Shown: positions 26,080 to 35,070 of the stretch, piece by piece
Numbering within the stretch: position 1 is the stretch's first letter
Layout of the letters: the number at the start of each line of letters is the position of its first letter
Source of the DNA: JAGOTP01 sp964600845
Lineage (GTDB): Bacteria > Patescibacteriota > Patescibacteriia > 2-12-FULL-60-25
Assembly: GCA_964600845.1 (NCBI GenBank)
Contig: CAZRJW010000001.1
Coordinates: forward strand, 16,514-80,513
Reading direction: 5' to 3'
Length of the DNA stretch: 64,000 nucleotides
Position numbers and translations under genes: made by a program
Notes under the pieces: model-generated
Databases searched by the model: none
What the model saw: only the letters and a program-made list of their open reading frames with translations
What the model was told of the DNA's origin: nothing

Positions 26080-27102
26080 ATGACACAAACGTTTACCTTT
26101 CATGTGAGCGGCATGCACTGTACTGCCTGTGTGATTCTTACCGAGAGTGAACTGAAAGAGGTACAGGGAATCACACACGCAAAAACCTCGCTCGCGGAGA
26201 AGCGCGTGGAAGTTACGGGAGAGTTTGGAGACCGGTCTCGGGAACAGGTTCTGAACGACTTGAACGTGGTATTGAAGCCACACGGGTATTCCCTCTCACT
26301 AGAAGCGGAGAAGAGCCTCATTCGTTGGTCTGAGTTTACCTACGCACTTCCGATCTCCGCTCTCTTTGTCGTAGCGTTTATCCTCCTACAAAAACTCGGG
26401 ATCGTGAATTTGGTGAACACGGCAGACGTCACCTATGGAACCGCGTTTGTGATCGGTCTCATCGCCTCCGTTTCAACCTGTATGGCGGTGGTAGGTGGGA
26501 TCGTTCTGTCTCTTTCGGCGAACTTCGCCAAGGAAGGTGACAAGGTACAGCCACAAACGCTGTTTCATGTCGGCCGCCTCGTTTCATTCTTCCTCTTGGG
26601 TGGCGTCATTGGCCTATTGGGGTCGGTCTTTCAGCTTGGAGCAACGGGAACGTTTGTTCTTGGACTCGCCGTAGCCCTCGTCCTGCTTATTCTGGGGATC
26701 AATCTTCTCGATATCTTTCCCTGGGCGAAGAAGCTTCAGCCTACGATGCCAAAGGGTCTTGGAACCCGTGTCCACGGACTCAAAAAAGCAAATCACATTC
26801 TCACTCCGCTGGCTGTTGGAATCGTCACCTTCTTTCTCCCGTGCGGGTTCACCCAGTCCATACAAATCTACACGCTCACAACGGGGAGCTTTTTGAAGGG
26901 CGGGCTCACCATGTTCGCCTTTGCCTTGGGGACGCTGCCTGTTCTCGCACTCCTCAGCTTTAGCTCGCTCGGTATTCACAAAAAGGCCCAGTCTGCTATC
27001 TTTTTCAAAACGGCTGGATTGGTTGTCATCTTCTTCGCCATCTTCAACCTCATCAACACACTCGCCGGCGCGGGTCTCATCGATCCTGTCTTTAGCTTCT
27101 AA
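26080..27102 (+). CDS. HMA domain fused to a SafE/DsbD-like membrane domain
   Basis: 340 aa. Residues 1-70 are a heavy-metal-associated domain with MHCTAC (Cys14, Cys17). The rest has about six to seven membrane helices of the sulfite-exporter TauE/SafE-like, DsbD/CcdA-related group: STCMAVVGGIVLSLS with a Cys, and FFLPCGFTQSIQIYTLT with the P-C-G seen in DsbD/CcdA helices. Such HMA-SafE fusions occur in copper loci, where they are thought to handle copper or electrons at the membrane. It starts directly after copA and is followed 25 bp later by a cupredoxin gene, so one operon is likely. Confidence 0.87.
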   Translation: MTQTFTFHVSGMHCTACVILTESELKEVQGITHAKTSLAEKRVEVTGEFGDRSREQVLNDLNVVLKPHGYSLSLEAEKSLIRWSEFTYALPISALFVVAFILLQKLGIVNLVNTADVTYGTAFVIGLIASVSTCMAVVGGIVLSLSANFAKEGDKVQPQTLFHVGRLVSFFLLGGVIGLLGSVFQLGATGTFVLGLAVALVLLILGINLLDIFPWAKKLQPTMPKGLGTRVHGLKKANHILTPLAVGIVTFFLPCGFTQSIQIYTLTTGSFLKGGLTMFAFALGTLPVLALLSFSSLGIHKKAQSAIFFKTAGLVVIFFAIFNLINTLAGAGLIDPVFSF

Positions 27103-27127
27103 CCCATTCGCACATTCAGTCGTTTCT

Positions 27128-27526
27128 ATGAACAAAGTCCTTATCGGTTCTATCGTGGTCATGGTGCTTGCGGTGAGTGGGATCTTCTTCCTTCTGCGTG
27201 GAGATAGGTCCACGTCCCCCATCGATCCAAGCGGGCAGACAAACGTTTCCGTCGTTGAGGGGAAGCAAGTGATTGAGATCAACGCTAAAGGCGGATATGC
27301 ACCTCGAGTAACGCTCGCCAAAGCAAACACCCCGACGGTCATCAATGTTCAAACGAATGGGACCTTTGACTGCTCGTCCGCGCTGACGATTCCCGCGATC
27401 GGATATCGCACCATGCTTCCCTCGTCAGGAACAACGCCAATTGAAATTCCTCCCCAGCAACCAGGAACGACGATCAAAGGAGTCTGCTCGATGGGAATGT
27501 ACAATTTCACGGTCAACTTTAACTAA
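27128..27526 (+). CDS. Membrane-anchored cupredoxin-like copper-binding protein
   Basis: 132 aa from ATG 27128 (MNKVLIGSIVVMVL). One N-terminal hydrophobic helix, then a cupredoxin-type domain: IEINAKGGYAPRVTLAKANT, FDCSSALTIPAIGYR and KGVCSMGMYNFTVNF. This ending (C-x-M-G-M) and the first Cys match the Cupredoxin_1 group near EfeO/CopA-linked proteins, where Cys and Met bind copper. It closes the copper operon and probably faces outward as a copper chaperone or scavenger. Confidence 0.82.
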   Translation: MNKVLIGSIVVMVLAVSGIFFLLRGDRSTSPIDPSGQTNVSVVEGKQVIEINAKGGYAPRVTLAKANTPTVINVQTNGTFDCSSALTIPAIGYRTMLPSSGTTPIEIPPQQPGTTIKGVCSMGMYNFTVNFN

Positions 27527-27587
27527 CAAAAAACAAAAAACGGAAACTAACACCTTGAGTTCTTTCATGGTAAAATAGGCGCAATCT

Positions 27588-30254
27588 ATGCGTACCTTTT
27601 TTTGTGATATCCCTCGCACAATTCTTCAAGTAGCGAGCGTGGCTTTTTTCATGGCATTTTCTACGCTCTTATTTGCTCCATCCGCACATGCAGAACTCTC
27701 TCTGACAAGCGGAACAAACGCCACCACAACACCGAACGTTGCAACGGCGATCACGGGTTTCCAAATCGTGGGAGCTTCTGCATCGACAACACCCGTACAG
27801 CTACGGGTGAGTAATGGGAGTTTATCAATGCTTACTACCGATGGTCTTACATTTGCTGGAGCATCAACAGGAGGGACAATCAATTTTACCGGAACAGTGG
27901 CAGATATTAACACCGCACTCGCCACATTACGCTATACCCGAGCCACCCTTGGAACGGATACCCTTGAAGTATCTCTTGTAAACGATGGGGAGGTATTCTT
28001 CACAGATAACGGTCACCTATACCAATTCATTTCTGGAAGCTATACCTGGGCACAAGCAAAGACAGCGGCTGAAGCACTGACCGCCTACGGATCAAGCGGG
28101 TATCTTGCGACCATCGCCTCAAGTACAGAAAACACCTTTGTCTATGAACGCATCTCGGGTGATGGCTGGTTGGGTGCGACAGACGCAGCGATAGAAGACA
28201 CCTGGATATGGGCAACTGGCCCTGAGACGGGAACAGCATTTTATTCTGGTCGAGGAGGCGCGGGCGGTGCGGCGATCGACGGCCGATACCATGGATGGGC
28301 CGACAATGAACCAAACGATCACGGTGTAGGCGAAGACTGTGGATACATGTATGCATCTCAAGATGGAGAATGGAACGACTTCCCCTGTTCAGCTATGCAG
28401 GGATACGTCGTTGAGTTTGGAGCCTCCGGAGACCTGCCCGAAGTGGTCGCCACAAATATCACCATTGTGACTGCGGATGTTCCTGCTATCACCACCCTTT
28501 CACCAACCAGTGGAGCGACTGACGTCAGCCCGTCCACAAACCTGGTCATCGGCCTCAGCAAGAGCGTAACCGCGGAAACAGGAAATATCCTGATCAAAAA
28601 GAGTTCAGATGATTCCACCGTTGCAACGATAGGTGTTGCGAGTGGACTCGTAACCGGAGGTGGCACAAACAGCATCACAATCAATCCCAGCGAAACACTC
28701 GATGATACAACCGAGTACTACATCCTCATCCCTGGCACGGGATTCGCAGACGAGGACGAGAATCTCTTCGAAGGAATCTCTGCAACATCCACCTGGGCAT
28801 TTACGACCGCGGATACAACCGGCCCGGTGATTACATCCGTTGCGACGTCAACGGTAACAACTTCGACACAAGTCATAACCTGGAACACATCGGAACTAGC
28901 GTCCAGCAAAGTTGTCTACGGACCAACCGTCAACTTTGGAATGACAACCACCGAACAGAATACGTCTACGCGCATCCTCTCACACAGTATCGATCTTGAA
29001 GACCTCTTACCCTGTACAAGCTATCAATTTGCCGTTGTTTCGCGAGATTCATTCGGGAATAGTGCCACTTCAAGCAATGGCGGATTCATTACTCCCGGTT
29101 GTACCGGAGATGGAGCCCCAGGTACCACCACATCGACAGCGATTACCGTAGCCGCCGGTGGTTCCACCAGTGTAGAAGAAGACGATCAAACACTCACTGT
29201 TACCGCTCCAAGCGGCTTCACACCTACTTCAACATCCGTAGTCATTCAAATAATGGCTATTCCAAATAGCGACGTCTTAACTGAGCTCGGTCGTCCTGCG
29301 CTCCTGCCGAATGAGGTTGGATCAATTGTGTTCGACGTGAAAGCGATCATAAATAATACAACGGTTCTTGATTCGTTCGATCAAGAAATCACGATCACGT
29401 ACACCTATCGTGATGAGGATATCACTCGCCTGGATGAATCTACCCTCTGGCTCTATCACCACCATGATGGCGCATGGCAACCACTCAGCGACTGCACGAT
29501 CAACAGGAGTACAAATACGATCAGCTGCACAACTCCGAGTTTCTCTATTTTCGGCTTGTTCGGAGCTGTTCCAACTCCACGTCAAACAACGGTCACCTCA
29601 GGGGGCATTCCCTGGTGGCACGTTGAACCAACTCTACTCCCCTCCATTGCCCCTTTCATCATCAATAACAACGCTTCTGATGCACCTGAAACAACTGATC
29701 CGCAGCTCACATTCACCTTCAACGCTGACCCAAAGACCGTCAGCGGGTATACCGCTTCTCTACGCCCCGACTTTGCATCCGCGAGCATATTCCCCCTCAG
29801 CTATACGTCCTTCCGCCTCCCAAATACTCCTGGGACCTACCGTGTCTATCTAAAATACTACTCCATCACAGGAAAGCCTTCGCATACATTTTCACGACTT
29901 ATTCATCTCGTAAAAACACCAACCACACCTATCACGACACCCTCTCCTAAGAAAGAGTTTACTTCTACCCCTTCGCTCTTTACACGCGTTCTTAAACTCG
30001 GGAGCATTGGGGAAGATGTGCAACGTCTTCAGCGCCTCCTGAATGACCGTGGCTTCACCATAAAAACATCGGGGGCTGGAAGTAAAGGAAATGAGACAAC
30101 TGTCTACGGCCCATTAACCGCGGCAGCCCTTCTACGACTACAGGAAGCCTACGCAAGCTCGATTCTTGCTCCCATCGGACTACGACGTGGGACAGGAATA
30201 GTAGGCCCTTCAACCATCAGCTTCATCAATCAATTGATTCAGACAAAAAATTAG
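27588..30254 (+). CDS. Secreted modular surface protein: lectin, Ig-like, peptidoglycan binding
   Basis: 888 aa. The signal peptide ends SAHAELS (about residue 36). A cadherin-like first module (about 38-125) is followed by a C-type lectin fold (about 140-285) with WLGATD, EPNDHG, EDCGYMY, WNDFPC and YVVEFG; EPN and WND are the calcium/sugar-binding signatures. Next come a Big_5-like Ig domain (TTLSPTSGATDVSPSTNLVIGLS), an FN3-like domain and a Ser/Thr-rich stretch. A C-terminal PG_binding_1 domain (LGSIGEDVQRLQRLLNDRGF) can hold the cell wall. Sugar binding at the surface is inferred. A TGGTAAAAT extended -10 lies just upstream. Confidence 0.85.
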   Translation: MRTFFCDIPRTILQVASVAFFMAFSTLLFAPSAHAELSLTSGTNATTTPNVATAITGFQIVGASASTTPVQLRVSNGSLSMLTTDGLTFAGASTGGTINFTGTVADINTALATLRYTRATLGTDTLEVSLVNDGEVFFTDNGHLYQFISGSYTWAQAKTAAEALTAYGSSGYLATIASSTENTFVYERISGDGWLGATDAAIEDTWIWATGPETGTAFYSGRGGAGGAAIDGRYHGWADNEPNDHGVGEDCGYMYASQDGEWNDFPCSAMQGYVVEFGASGDLPEVVATNITIVTADVPAITTLSPTSGATDVSPSTNLVIGLSKSVTAETGNILIKKSSDDSTVATIGVASGLVTGGGTNSITINPSETLDDTTEYYILIPGTGFADEDENLFEGISATSTWAFTTADTTGPVITSVATSTVTTSTQVITWNTSELASSKVVYGPTVNFGMTTTEQNTSTRILSHSIDLEDLLPCTSYQFAVVSRDSFGNSATSSNGGFITPGCTGDGAPGTTTSTAITVAAGGSTSVEEDDQTLTVTAPSGFTPTSTSVVIQIMAIPNSDVLTELGRPALLPNEVGSIVFDVKAIINNTTVLDSFDQEITITYTYRDEDITRLDESTLWLYHHHDGAWQPLSDCTINRSTNTISCTTPSFSIFGLFGAVPTPRQTTVTSGGIPWWHVEPTLLPSIAPFIINNNASDAPETTDPQLTFTFNADPKTVSGYTASLRPDFASASIFPLSYTSFRLPNTPGTYRVYLKYYSITGKPSHTFSRLIHLVKTPTTPITTPSPKKEFTSTPSLFTRVLKLGSIGEDVQRLQRLLNDRGFTIKTSGAGSKGNETTVYGPLTAAALLRLQEAYASSILAPIGLRRGTGIVGPSTISFINQLIQTKN

Positions 30255-30262
30255 TAAGGTGT

Positions 30263-31078
30263 ATGTTTTTAACGTTCTTTCATAAGCACCATCTGACGGT
30301 ACGCGTCCTACCGTGGCTCCTCGTAATTGCCTTTCTGAAGTACCTCTTGATGCACTTCGAATGGCAGCCGATCGCGTTGTCCGCGCTAGTGACGGCTGCG
30401 GTCTCAGCCGATGTTTTCTTATTAGGCTTCCTCATCGCCGGCTCTTTGCCTGAATACAAAGAAGCAGAACGCTTACCCGGAGAAGTCGCCGCCAGTTTAG
30501 ACGCGATCACAGATGAGTGCCTCATTTTACGCGCGACAAAACCTACACAGCCAGAATCGGTACGCTGTCTTGAGCAGCTCTTGGCGCTCATCCAGAGCAT
30601 CAAACAATCCCTGCATAAGAAGGCGTCGACCGGCGACGTCATGCAGTGCATTCGTAATTTGAATGAATCATTCGCCGCCTTTGAACCCCTAACCCAAGCC
30701 AACTTCATCGTTCGCTTGAAACAGGAACAACAAAATATTCGCCGCTTGATGCTGCGTATTCGAACGATTCGAGAAGTCGCATTCGTCTCAACGGGCTACG
30801 CCATCGGGGAAGTCTTCACCCTGATCATCGTCACCACCCTCCTCCTGACATCGATGGGAAGCACGTTTGCGAATTTCTTTTTCTGCCTTGGACTATCCTA
30901 TCTTCTGATTTATATGATCGAGCTGGTCAAAGATCTTGATAATCCATTTCATTATCGTCCAGGCATCTCACAACACGACGAAACGGACTGTACGCCGATT
31001 GAAGCGGTGGAACGGAAGATTCGTGCCGAGATACAGCCGAAGCAGCGCAAGACAAGTCGTGCTCGAGCTGCACGCTAA
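30263..31078 (+). CDS. Membrane protein of bestrophin/DUF4239-like layout
   Basis: 271 aa with two hydrophobic hairpins: residues about 15-60 and about 195-245. The connecting part is helical and charged (EYKEAERLPGEVAASLDAITDE, MQCIRNLNESFAAFEPL). The closing IYMIELVKDLDNPFHYRPG is reminiscent of DUF4239 and bestrophin-like channels, whose last membrane pair is followed by a D-N-P-F motif. The Lys/Arg-rich tail (PKQRKTSRARAAR) is cytosolic. A transport role is possible, but I do not claim a substrate. It follows the lectin protein by 8 bp and converges with the MerR regulator gene. Confidence 0.6.
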   Translation: MFLTFFHKHHLTVRVLPWLLVIAFLKYLLMHFEWQPIALSALVTAAVSADVFLLGFLIAGSLPEYKEAERLPGEVAASLDAITDECLILRATKPTQPESVRCLEQLLALIQSIKQSLHKKASTGDVMQCIRNLNESFAAFEPLTQANFIVRLKQEQQNIRRLMLRIRTIREVAFVSTGYAIGEVFTLIIVTTLLLTSMGSTFANFFFCLGLSYLLIYMIELVKDLDNPFHYRPGISQHDETDCTPIEAVERKIRAEIQPKQRKTSRARAAR

Positions 31079-31088
31079 TCAATCATCT

Positions 31089-31856
31089 CTATTTCTTCGG
31101 CTCGTTCCGTTCGATGAAATACATCATCCCCTCACTAAACACCTTCGCAAGACCTGAACGATAGTTTTCATAGTAGGCCGTGAAACGTGGATCATCTACA
31201 TACATCTTTGCGAGGCCGCGATACATCTCGAAGTTTGGCTCATACCAGGTACTCAGTGACTTGAAGTGCTCGGCGATTAAGGCCTGAAACTCAGGACTCG
31301 TCGCCCCCTTATCCATCGTTACTGCAACCTTCTTCATGAAGACATCTGAATCGTGCTTGTACTTCTCAAGATCAGCCTTTGTCGTCTTAGAGTAGCGTTC
31401 CATTGACTGTTTATAGGCGTCCGTATTCCCCCAGCGCTGCTTCACTTCATCCGCGTATTGCTTCATCGTGTCTTCGCCAAAGGTCTCGTAGAGCTCCTTC
31501 ATGTCTTGGTCGTCCATAGGTGTTTCTTGGTCTAGTTTTTTAAGAGTCATATCAATCGTCTTTATCAGCCCCGACAAACGTTTCTTTTTTAATTCAATCA
31601 ATGCGCGATGGTCACATAATGCCTGGCGTAAATCGAACTCTGAAGAAGACAAGATGCGCTTAATCTCTTCAACGGAGAATTCAAGCTCGCGAAAAAACAG
31701 AATTTGCTGCAACAACAACAGCTCACGTTCTTCATAGACGCGATAGCCATTCTCCTGGATCGCTGACGGCTTCAATAACCCAACTTCATCGTAATAATGA
31801 AGGGTTCGCACGCTGACGCCAGCAATCTTCGCTAGCTTGTTCACGGTATACGGCAT
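31089..31856 (-). CDS. MerR-family regulator of TipA type
   Basis: 255 aa. Residues 1-70 are the winged HTH of MerR regulators (YTVNKLAKIAGVSVRTLHYYDEVGLLKPS, YRVYEERELLLLQQILF), followed by a dimer coiled coil to about 110. The C-terminal half (TMKQYADEVKQRWGNTDAYKQS..., WYEPNFEMYRGLAKMYVDDPRF) matches the TipAS globin-like drug-binding domain, which senses thiopeptides and other ligands in known members. It probably activates its own or a neighbouring promoter on ligand binding; the target here is unclear. The methyltransferase-like gene is divergent, 113 bp away. Confidence 0.85.
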   Translation of the reverse strand: MPYTVNKLAKIAGVSVRTLHYYDEVGLLKPSAIQENGYRVYEERELLLLQQILFFRELEFSVEEIKRILSSSEFDLRQALCDHRALIELKKKRLSGLIKTIDMTLKKLDQETPMDDQDMKELYETFGEDTMKQYADEVKQRWGNTDAYKQSMERYSKTTKADLEKYKHDSDVFMKKVAVTMDKGATSPEFQALIAEHFKSLSTWYEPNFEMYRGLAKMYVDDPRFTAYYENYRSGLAKVFSEGMMYFIERNEPKK

Positions 31857-31899
31857 AGTTCTTGGATATGGGCGGGTGTCGACCTCACCTGATACGAAG

Positions 31900-31928
31900 A
31901 CTAAACTATGACGTTACGTAAGAGTCAA
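31900..31928 (-). promoter_or_regulatory. Promoter for the MerR/TipA regulator
   Basis: On the minus strand TTGACT (31928-31923), a 17-bp spacer, and TTTAGT (31905-31900). The ends GACT/AGTC form an imperfect inverted repeat over the promoter, which may be a MerR-type operator. The usual 19-bp MerR spacer is not present, so distortion-type activation is not obvious. Confidence 0.5.
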
Positions 31929-31969
31929 GACTGATCTTTCCCTACACTCCAGATCGCCTTTTTGTTATC

Positions 31970-32755
31970 ATGCGCGCAAATACCGCTATGTTTAATCCAG
32001 AAATAAAAGGGGTTGCATCTCTCCCAAACGGACACGCCGATAGGGACGCCGTGGCTCGTCAAATACGCGAGGGACGAGAACATGATAAACAGAAAAAGTG
32101 GAAAGACATACGCAATGGCGCGATGTACTCGTATACCTTGCGAGGTGTGAGCGGAACGTTCGAACAGGTAAGATCCTTTGGTCAAAGTAAGGTTGTATTA
32201 GATATTGGAACGGGTTCTTCCAAAGGAATACAGGAGATCGCCCAGTCCCCTTTTGCAGAAGGTCTAAGTTTCAAAGCGACCTCTCTCACACAGCACGAGG
32301 AACACGGAGTACATCTTCCAAAAAAAGATATTATTCTTACGTCTGCGGAGGTGTTGCGTGGCGTTCGACCAGCATCTATCGGCTGCATCTTAGCCGTACG
32401 CTCGATCGGTTACACGGAACGACCAACGCAATTAATCGCGAGACTCGATCAGGTACTCGCAGAAGGCGGTTTTATTAAGGCCGTGTTCCCTAGCCTTTCG
32501 ACTGAGCTCAAAGAACGGACGGGAAAAGAATTTGCGGATGCCTTCATCGCTCTTGGATATGACGTCGCTTATACTCCTGGAAAAGTCTTCAAGATATTCG
32601 TTACGGGCCAACTAGGGGGAGATGAGGTTCTCCTTGCACGAAAGCCTTACAAAGATCCTGCCGCAGATCCCCACCCTGTCTCCGCAAAAGAGATCCTCGC
32701 ATTGGACCAGACTCATTCAGACTCAGAAGTCGCATTTTTGAAGAAGGTGGATTGA
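31970..32755 (+). CDS. SAM-methyltransferase-like protein
   Basis: 261 aa; ATG 31970, with a second possible start at 31988 (MFNPEIKG). The Rossmann motif I VVLDIGTGSSKG (about 74-85) is the SAM-binding glycine loop. A post-I acidic strand is less clear, and LAVRSIGYTERPTQLIARLDQVLAEGGFIKAVF fits motifs IV-V of a class I methyltransferase. The first 55 residues are charged and not typical of a known family. The target is unknown. Its last codons carry the promoter of the next gene. It is divergent from the MerR/TipA gene. Confidence 0.6.
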   Translation: MRANTAMFNPEIKGVASLPNGHADRDAVARQIREGREHDKQKKWKDIRNGAMYSYTLRGVSGTFEQVRSFGQSKVVLDIGTGSSKGIQEIAQSPFAEGLSFKATSLTQHEEHGVHLPKKDIILTSAEVLRGVRPASIGCILAVRSIGYTERPTQLIARLDQVLAEGGFIKAVFPSLSTELKERTGKEFADAFIALGYDVAYTPGKVFKIFVTGQLGGDEVLLARKPYKDPAADPHPVSAKEILALDQTHSDSEVAFLKKVD

Positions 32756-32780
32756 CATTCTCTACATAAAAGATTATAAA
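32752..32780 (+). promoter_or_regulatory. Near-consensus sigma-70 promoter for a GC-rich gene
   Basis: TTGACA at 32752-32757, a 17-bp spacer, and TATAAA at 32775-32780. It overlaps the stop codon of the preceding gene and is the best-matched promoter in this region. The GC-rich gene starts 64 bp downstream. Confidence 0.8.
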
Positions 32781-32843
32781 TCCGAACTGTCCTTTGGATT
32801 CTCTCACGATGGATCGACAACCCCAAACGCGAGGCCGATAGCA

Positions 32844-33236
32844 ATGCTGCATGACATCCTGACCTTCATCAGCCAGAACGACTTCATCATCTTCCTCCTC
32901 CTGCTCGCCTTCGGCGGCGGGATCGGGGCGTTCATCTCGCAAACTGTCAAGGCACGTCAACAACGCAAGGAGCGCGAGGCTCAACGCAAGCACGAACTGG
33001 CGGTCCTCGCGGAGAAGCGACAGATCGCCGAAGCTACGGGGGACGCCATCAAGCTCCTCCTGGTCGACAGGGACCTGGGCGCCGACTTCGACCGCAGGCT
33101 CCATGAAGCCCTCGCCCTGCAGGCCAAGACACCGCAGAACGGAGGTGTCCGAATCGCGCCCGAAGGGGCAGAGGAAGAAGGGCAGCCCGCAGATCCCGTC
33201 GAAGGCAACGACCAGCGCCGCAAGGCGCGCCGGTAG
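32844..33236 (+). CDS. GC-rich gene for a small membrane-anchored protein, function unknown
   Basis: 130 aa. Residues 10-33 are one hydrophobic, Gly-rich membrane helix (FIIFLLLLAFGGGIGAF). A basic/acidic helical stretch follows (KARQQRKEREAQRKHELAVLAEKRQ), then a Gly/Glu/Pro tail. That is like an N-anchored coiled-coil or a phage-holin-size protein, but no family is recognised. Base use is clearly richer in G and C than in the genes on both sides, with codons such as CTC, GAG, CGC and GCG dominating. It has its own AT-rich promoter and a following hairpin, i.e. it is a self-contained unit. Confidence 0.65.
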   Translation: MLHDILTFISQNDFIIFLLLLAFGGGIGAFISQTVKARQQRKEREAQRKHELAVLAEKRQIAEATGDAIKLLLVDRDLGADFDRRLHEALALQAKTPQNGGVRIAPEGAEEEGQPADPVEGNDQRRKARR

Positions 33237-33291
33237 TCAAACGCGAACAATAAGAGGAACAACCCAAGACTAGGAGGCACACACCCGCCAT

Positions 33292-33337
33292 CGACGACCC
33301 CGTACTCGGAGTCTCTGCTCGATTCGGGTGTTCGTCG
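33292..33337 (+). terminator. Hairpin after the GC-rich membrane-protein gene
   Basis: CGACGA (33292-33297) pairs with TCGTCG (33332-33337), with an inner CCCG/CGGG pair, and TTTAAAG follows. The tail GGGTGTTCGTCGTTTAAA closely matches the 3' flank of the lipoprotein gene at 37303-37806 on the other strand. Confidence 0.5.
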
Positions 33338-33382
33338 TTTAAAGAGTGGATGAAACCCGTTCGGTCCGTTATCGTAGCAAAT

Positions 33383-34180
33383 ATGTCCGTACGTATTGCC
33401 GTCGTCCAGTTTCAGATTGCGCATCTTGATCGACAAGCGAACCTTGAACGAATGGAAGGCTTCATAAAAGAGACTGCCAACCAATCCGCGCAAGTCATTG
33501 TTTTTCCTGAAGATTGCATGACGGGATCTATTTTTGGCGATCTCACAAAACTAGATACAACAAATCAGGCGCGGAGCGCCTTTCAAGCACTCGCTCAGAA
33601 ATATCAGATCGATATCGTGACCGGCTCCTCCATGGAGGGAACAGCCGATGGTAATTTCAATACGAGCTACTACATCAATGCAAAAGGTGAAGTGCTCGGG
33701 ACCTATCAAAAGAACCATCTCTATCCCTCCGAATACGCATTTCTCAAACCTGGCACCGAAGCGCCTGTCTTTGAAACCGCCTATGGAAAAGCGGGAATCG
33801 TCATTTGTTGGGACATGCTCTTTCCAGAGATCTTTCAGCGCATGAAAGCGCAAGGCGTCCAGCTCATCTATTGTCCAAGCTATTGGTACAGAGAAATCGC
33901 TGAATCGATGGCGAGCTTCAATCCTTTTTCAGAAGAACAGCAAATGGATGCGCTCTGCCTCGTTCGATCCATAGAAACAAATGCAGCCCTCATCTATGCG
34001 AACGCAGCCGGCATTCAGCCATACGCGAATGGGACACAAGATACGCTCATCGGTCATTCGCAGATCGTGATGCCGGTTCTTGGAACGTTACAGAAATTAG
34101 ACCACCACGATGAAGCCGTATTCACCCAAGATATCGATCTCTCGCGTTTAGCGCGGTCACAACAGATCTATCAGCTATAG
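33383..34180 (+). CDS. Nitrilase-superfamily C-N hydrolase
   Basis: 265 aa from ATG 33383 (MSVRIAVVQFQ). It hydrolyses a nitrile, amide or N-carbamoyl bond; the exact substrate is not determined. The catalytic triad of the superfamily is visible: Glu43 in VIVFPEDC, Lys110 in GTYQKNHLYP and Cys142 in IVICWDMLFPE. Family length is right. The EDCMTG and CWDMLFPE words resemble carbamoylputrescine/omega-amidase-like branches, but I would not assign one. It lies 146 bp after the small GC-rich gene and before another GC-rich gene, with base use like the housekeeping genes. Confidence 0.87.
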   Translation: MSVRIAVVQFQIAHLDRQANLERMEGFIKETANQSAQVIVFPEDCMTGSIFGDLTKLDTTNQARSAFQALAQKYQIDIVTGSSMEGTADGNFNTSYYINAKGEVLGTYQKNHLYPSEYAFLKPGTEAPVFETAYGKAGIVICWDMLFPEIFQRMKAQGVQLIYCPSYWYREIAESMASFNPFSEEQQMDALCLVRSIETNAALIYANAAGIQPYANGTQDTLIGHSQIVMPVLGTLQKLDHHDEAVFTQDIDLSRLARSQQIYQL

Positions 34181-34348
34181 TTCTTCAGAAAAAATTGACG
34201 AACATTCAAAAAAATAACGGCTTTTTCTAGCCATCTTTTGGAAATCTTCCCATTTTACGCTCGATATATTCGTCCTACACGTACGTAACGTTTTACTGTC
34301 TATTCGATGCATGAAACCCACTTCTTGCATCAAACAAAAGGATCCTCC

Positions 34349-34969
34349 ATGAAGGCGCGTGAACTGTTTCTCAAGTTTCCCAAGGATGTCCGTGTCGTGT
34401 GCCGCGAGAAGTGCAAGTCCACGGAAGGACCCTTCACCCTCGTGTACGGAGATGAAGCGGGCAAGATCCGGATCGGCTTCTTCTTCGGAACGAGCGACTA
34501 CTCGACCTACGACCTCAACGTCGTTCCGGACGAGATCGCGAGTCAAGGGACGAAGGCAGTTCAAACCTTCGCCAAGGAGGCGGCGCACAAGCTGATCGAG
34601 CTCCTCCAGCAGCACCACGAGCTCAAGGAGAAGCGGATGCACGAACTGCATCAGCCCTACGAGCTCCAGGTGGACGGCGTCACGATCAAGGGCTTCGTCA
34701 GGGCAGATGCGAGGAAGGAGCCCCGCACGAGCTACATGAAGCTCGTGATGACGGAGCCCTTCCAGGTCGAGGCGTTTCTCCACGTCCGGCCGTCGTGCCT
34801 CGGAGAAGCGATGGGCCAGAGGCGCACGTTCGACGAGGACGGCAACCTGTCCTCGCAGGAAGTCCAGCGTCAGACGGAAGCGCTGAAGGAACTCTACGAA
34901 TCGGAGATTCGTAAGCGCAACACGCCCCCGGCACATCCGACCCTCCAGGCGCTCGTCCGCAAGCACTGA
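34349..34969 (+). CDS. GC-rich gene of unknown function
   Basis: 206 aa from ATG 34349 (MKARELFLKF), chosen because AAAGGA lies 6 bp before it; an ATG 14 codons upstream lacks a ribosome site. The protein is mixed alpha/beta and charged, with no signal or membrane helix. Visible stretches: KFPKDVRVVCREKCKST, GFFFGTSDYSTYDLNVVPDEI, LIELLQQHHELKEKRMHEL (probable helix) and a C-terminal SQEVQRQTEALKELYESEI. Two nearby Cys (REKCKS and a preceding VVC) are the only metal-like hint. No family recognised. Codon use is G/C-ended, like the genes at 32844, 37806 and 38090. Confidence 0.65.
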   Translation: MKARELFLKFPKDVRVVCREKCKSTEGPFTLVYGDEAGKIRIGFFFGTSDYSTYDLNVVPDEIASQGTKAVQTFAKEAAHKLIELLQQHHELKEKRMHELHQPYELQVDGVTIKGFVRADARKEPRTSYMKLVMTEPFQVEAFLHVRPSCLGEAMGQRRTFDEDGNLSSQEVQRQTEALKELYESEIRKRNTPPAHPTLQALVRKH

Positions 34970-35018
34970 GATGAGCCGCCACCACCCCCACCCACTCTTC
35001 CCATCCCCTGGGACAATG

Positions 35019-35044
35019 CCGGAACTGTTGCTCAACAGTTCCGG
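35019..35044 (+). terminator. Intrinsic terminator after the GC-rich gene
   Basis: A perfect 12-bp stem (35019-35030 with 35033-35044) and a 2-nt loop as drawn, followed by TTTCCT. It is on the plus strand 50 bp past the stop, and converges with the TrmB regulator gene. Confidence 0.7.
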
Positions 35045-35070
35045 TTTCCTCGTACCAATAAAATAGTATT

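Noticed and set aside
26614..27345. 243-codon minus ORF across the copper operon
   Set aside because: Antisense to well-supported HMA-SafE and cupredoxin genes; no motif and Arg/Glu-rich shadow composition.
33300..33345. Integron attC-like site from the GTTTAAA word behind GC-rich genes
   Set aside because: The 7-base core does not fit GTTRRRY and there is no matching RYYYAAC partner or integrase in the window.
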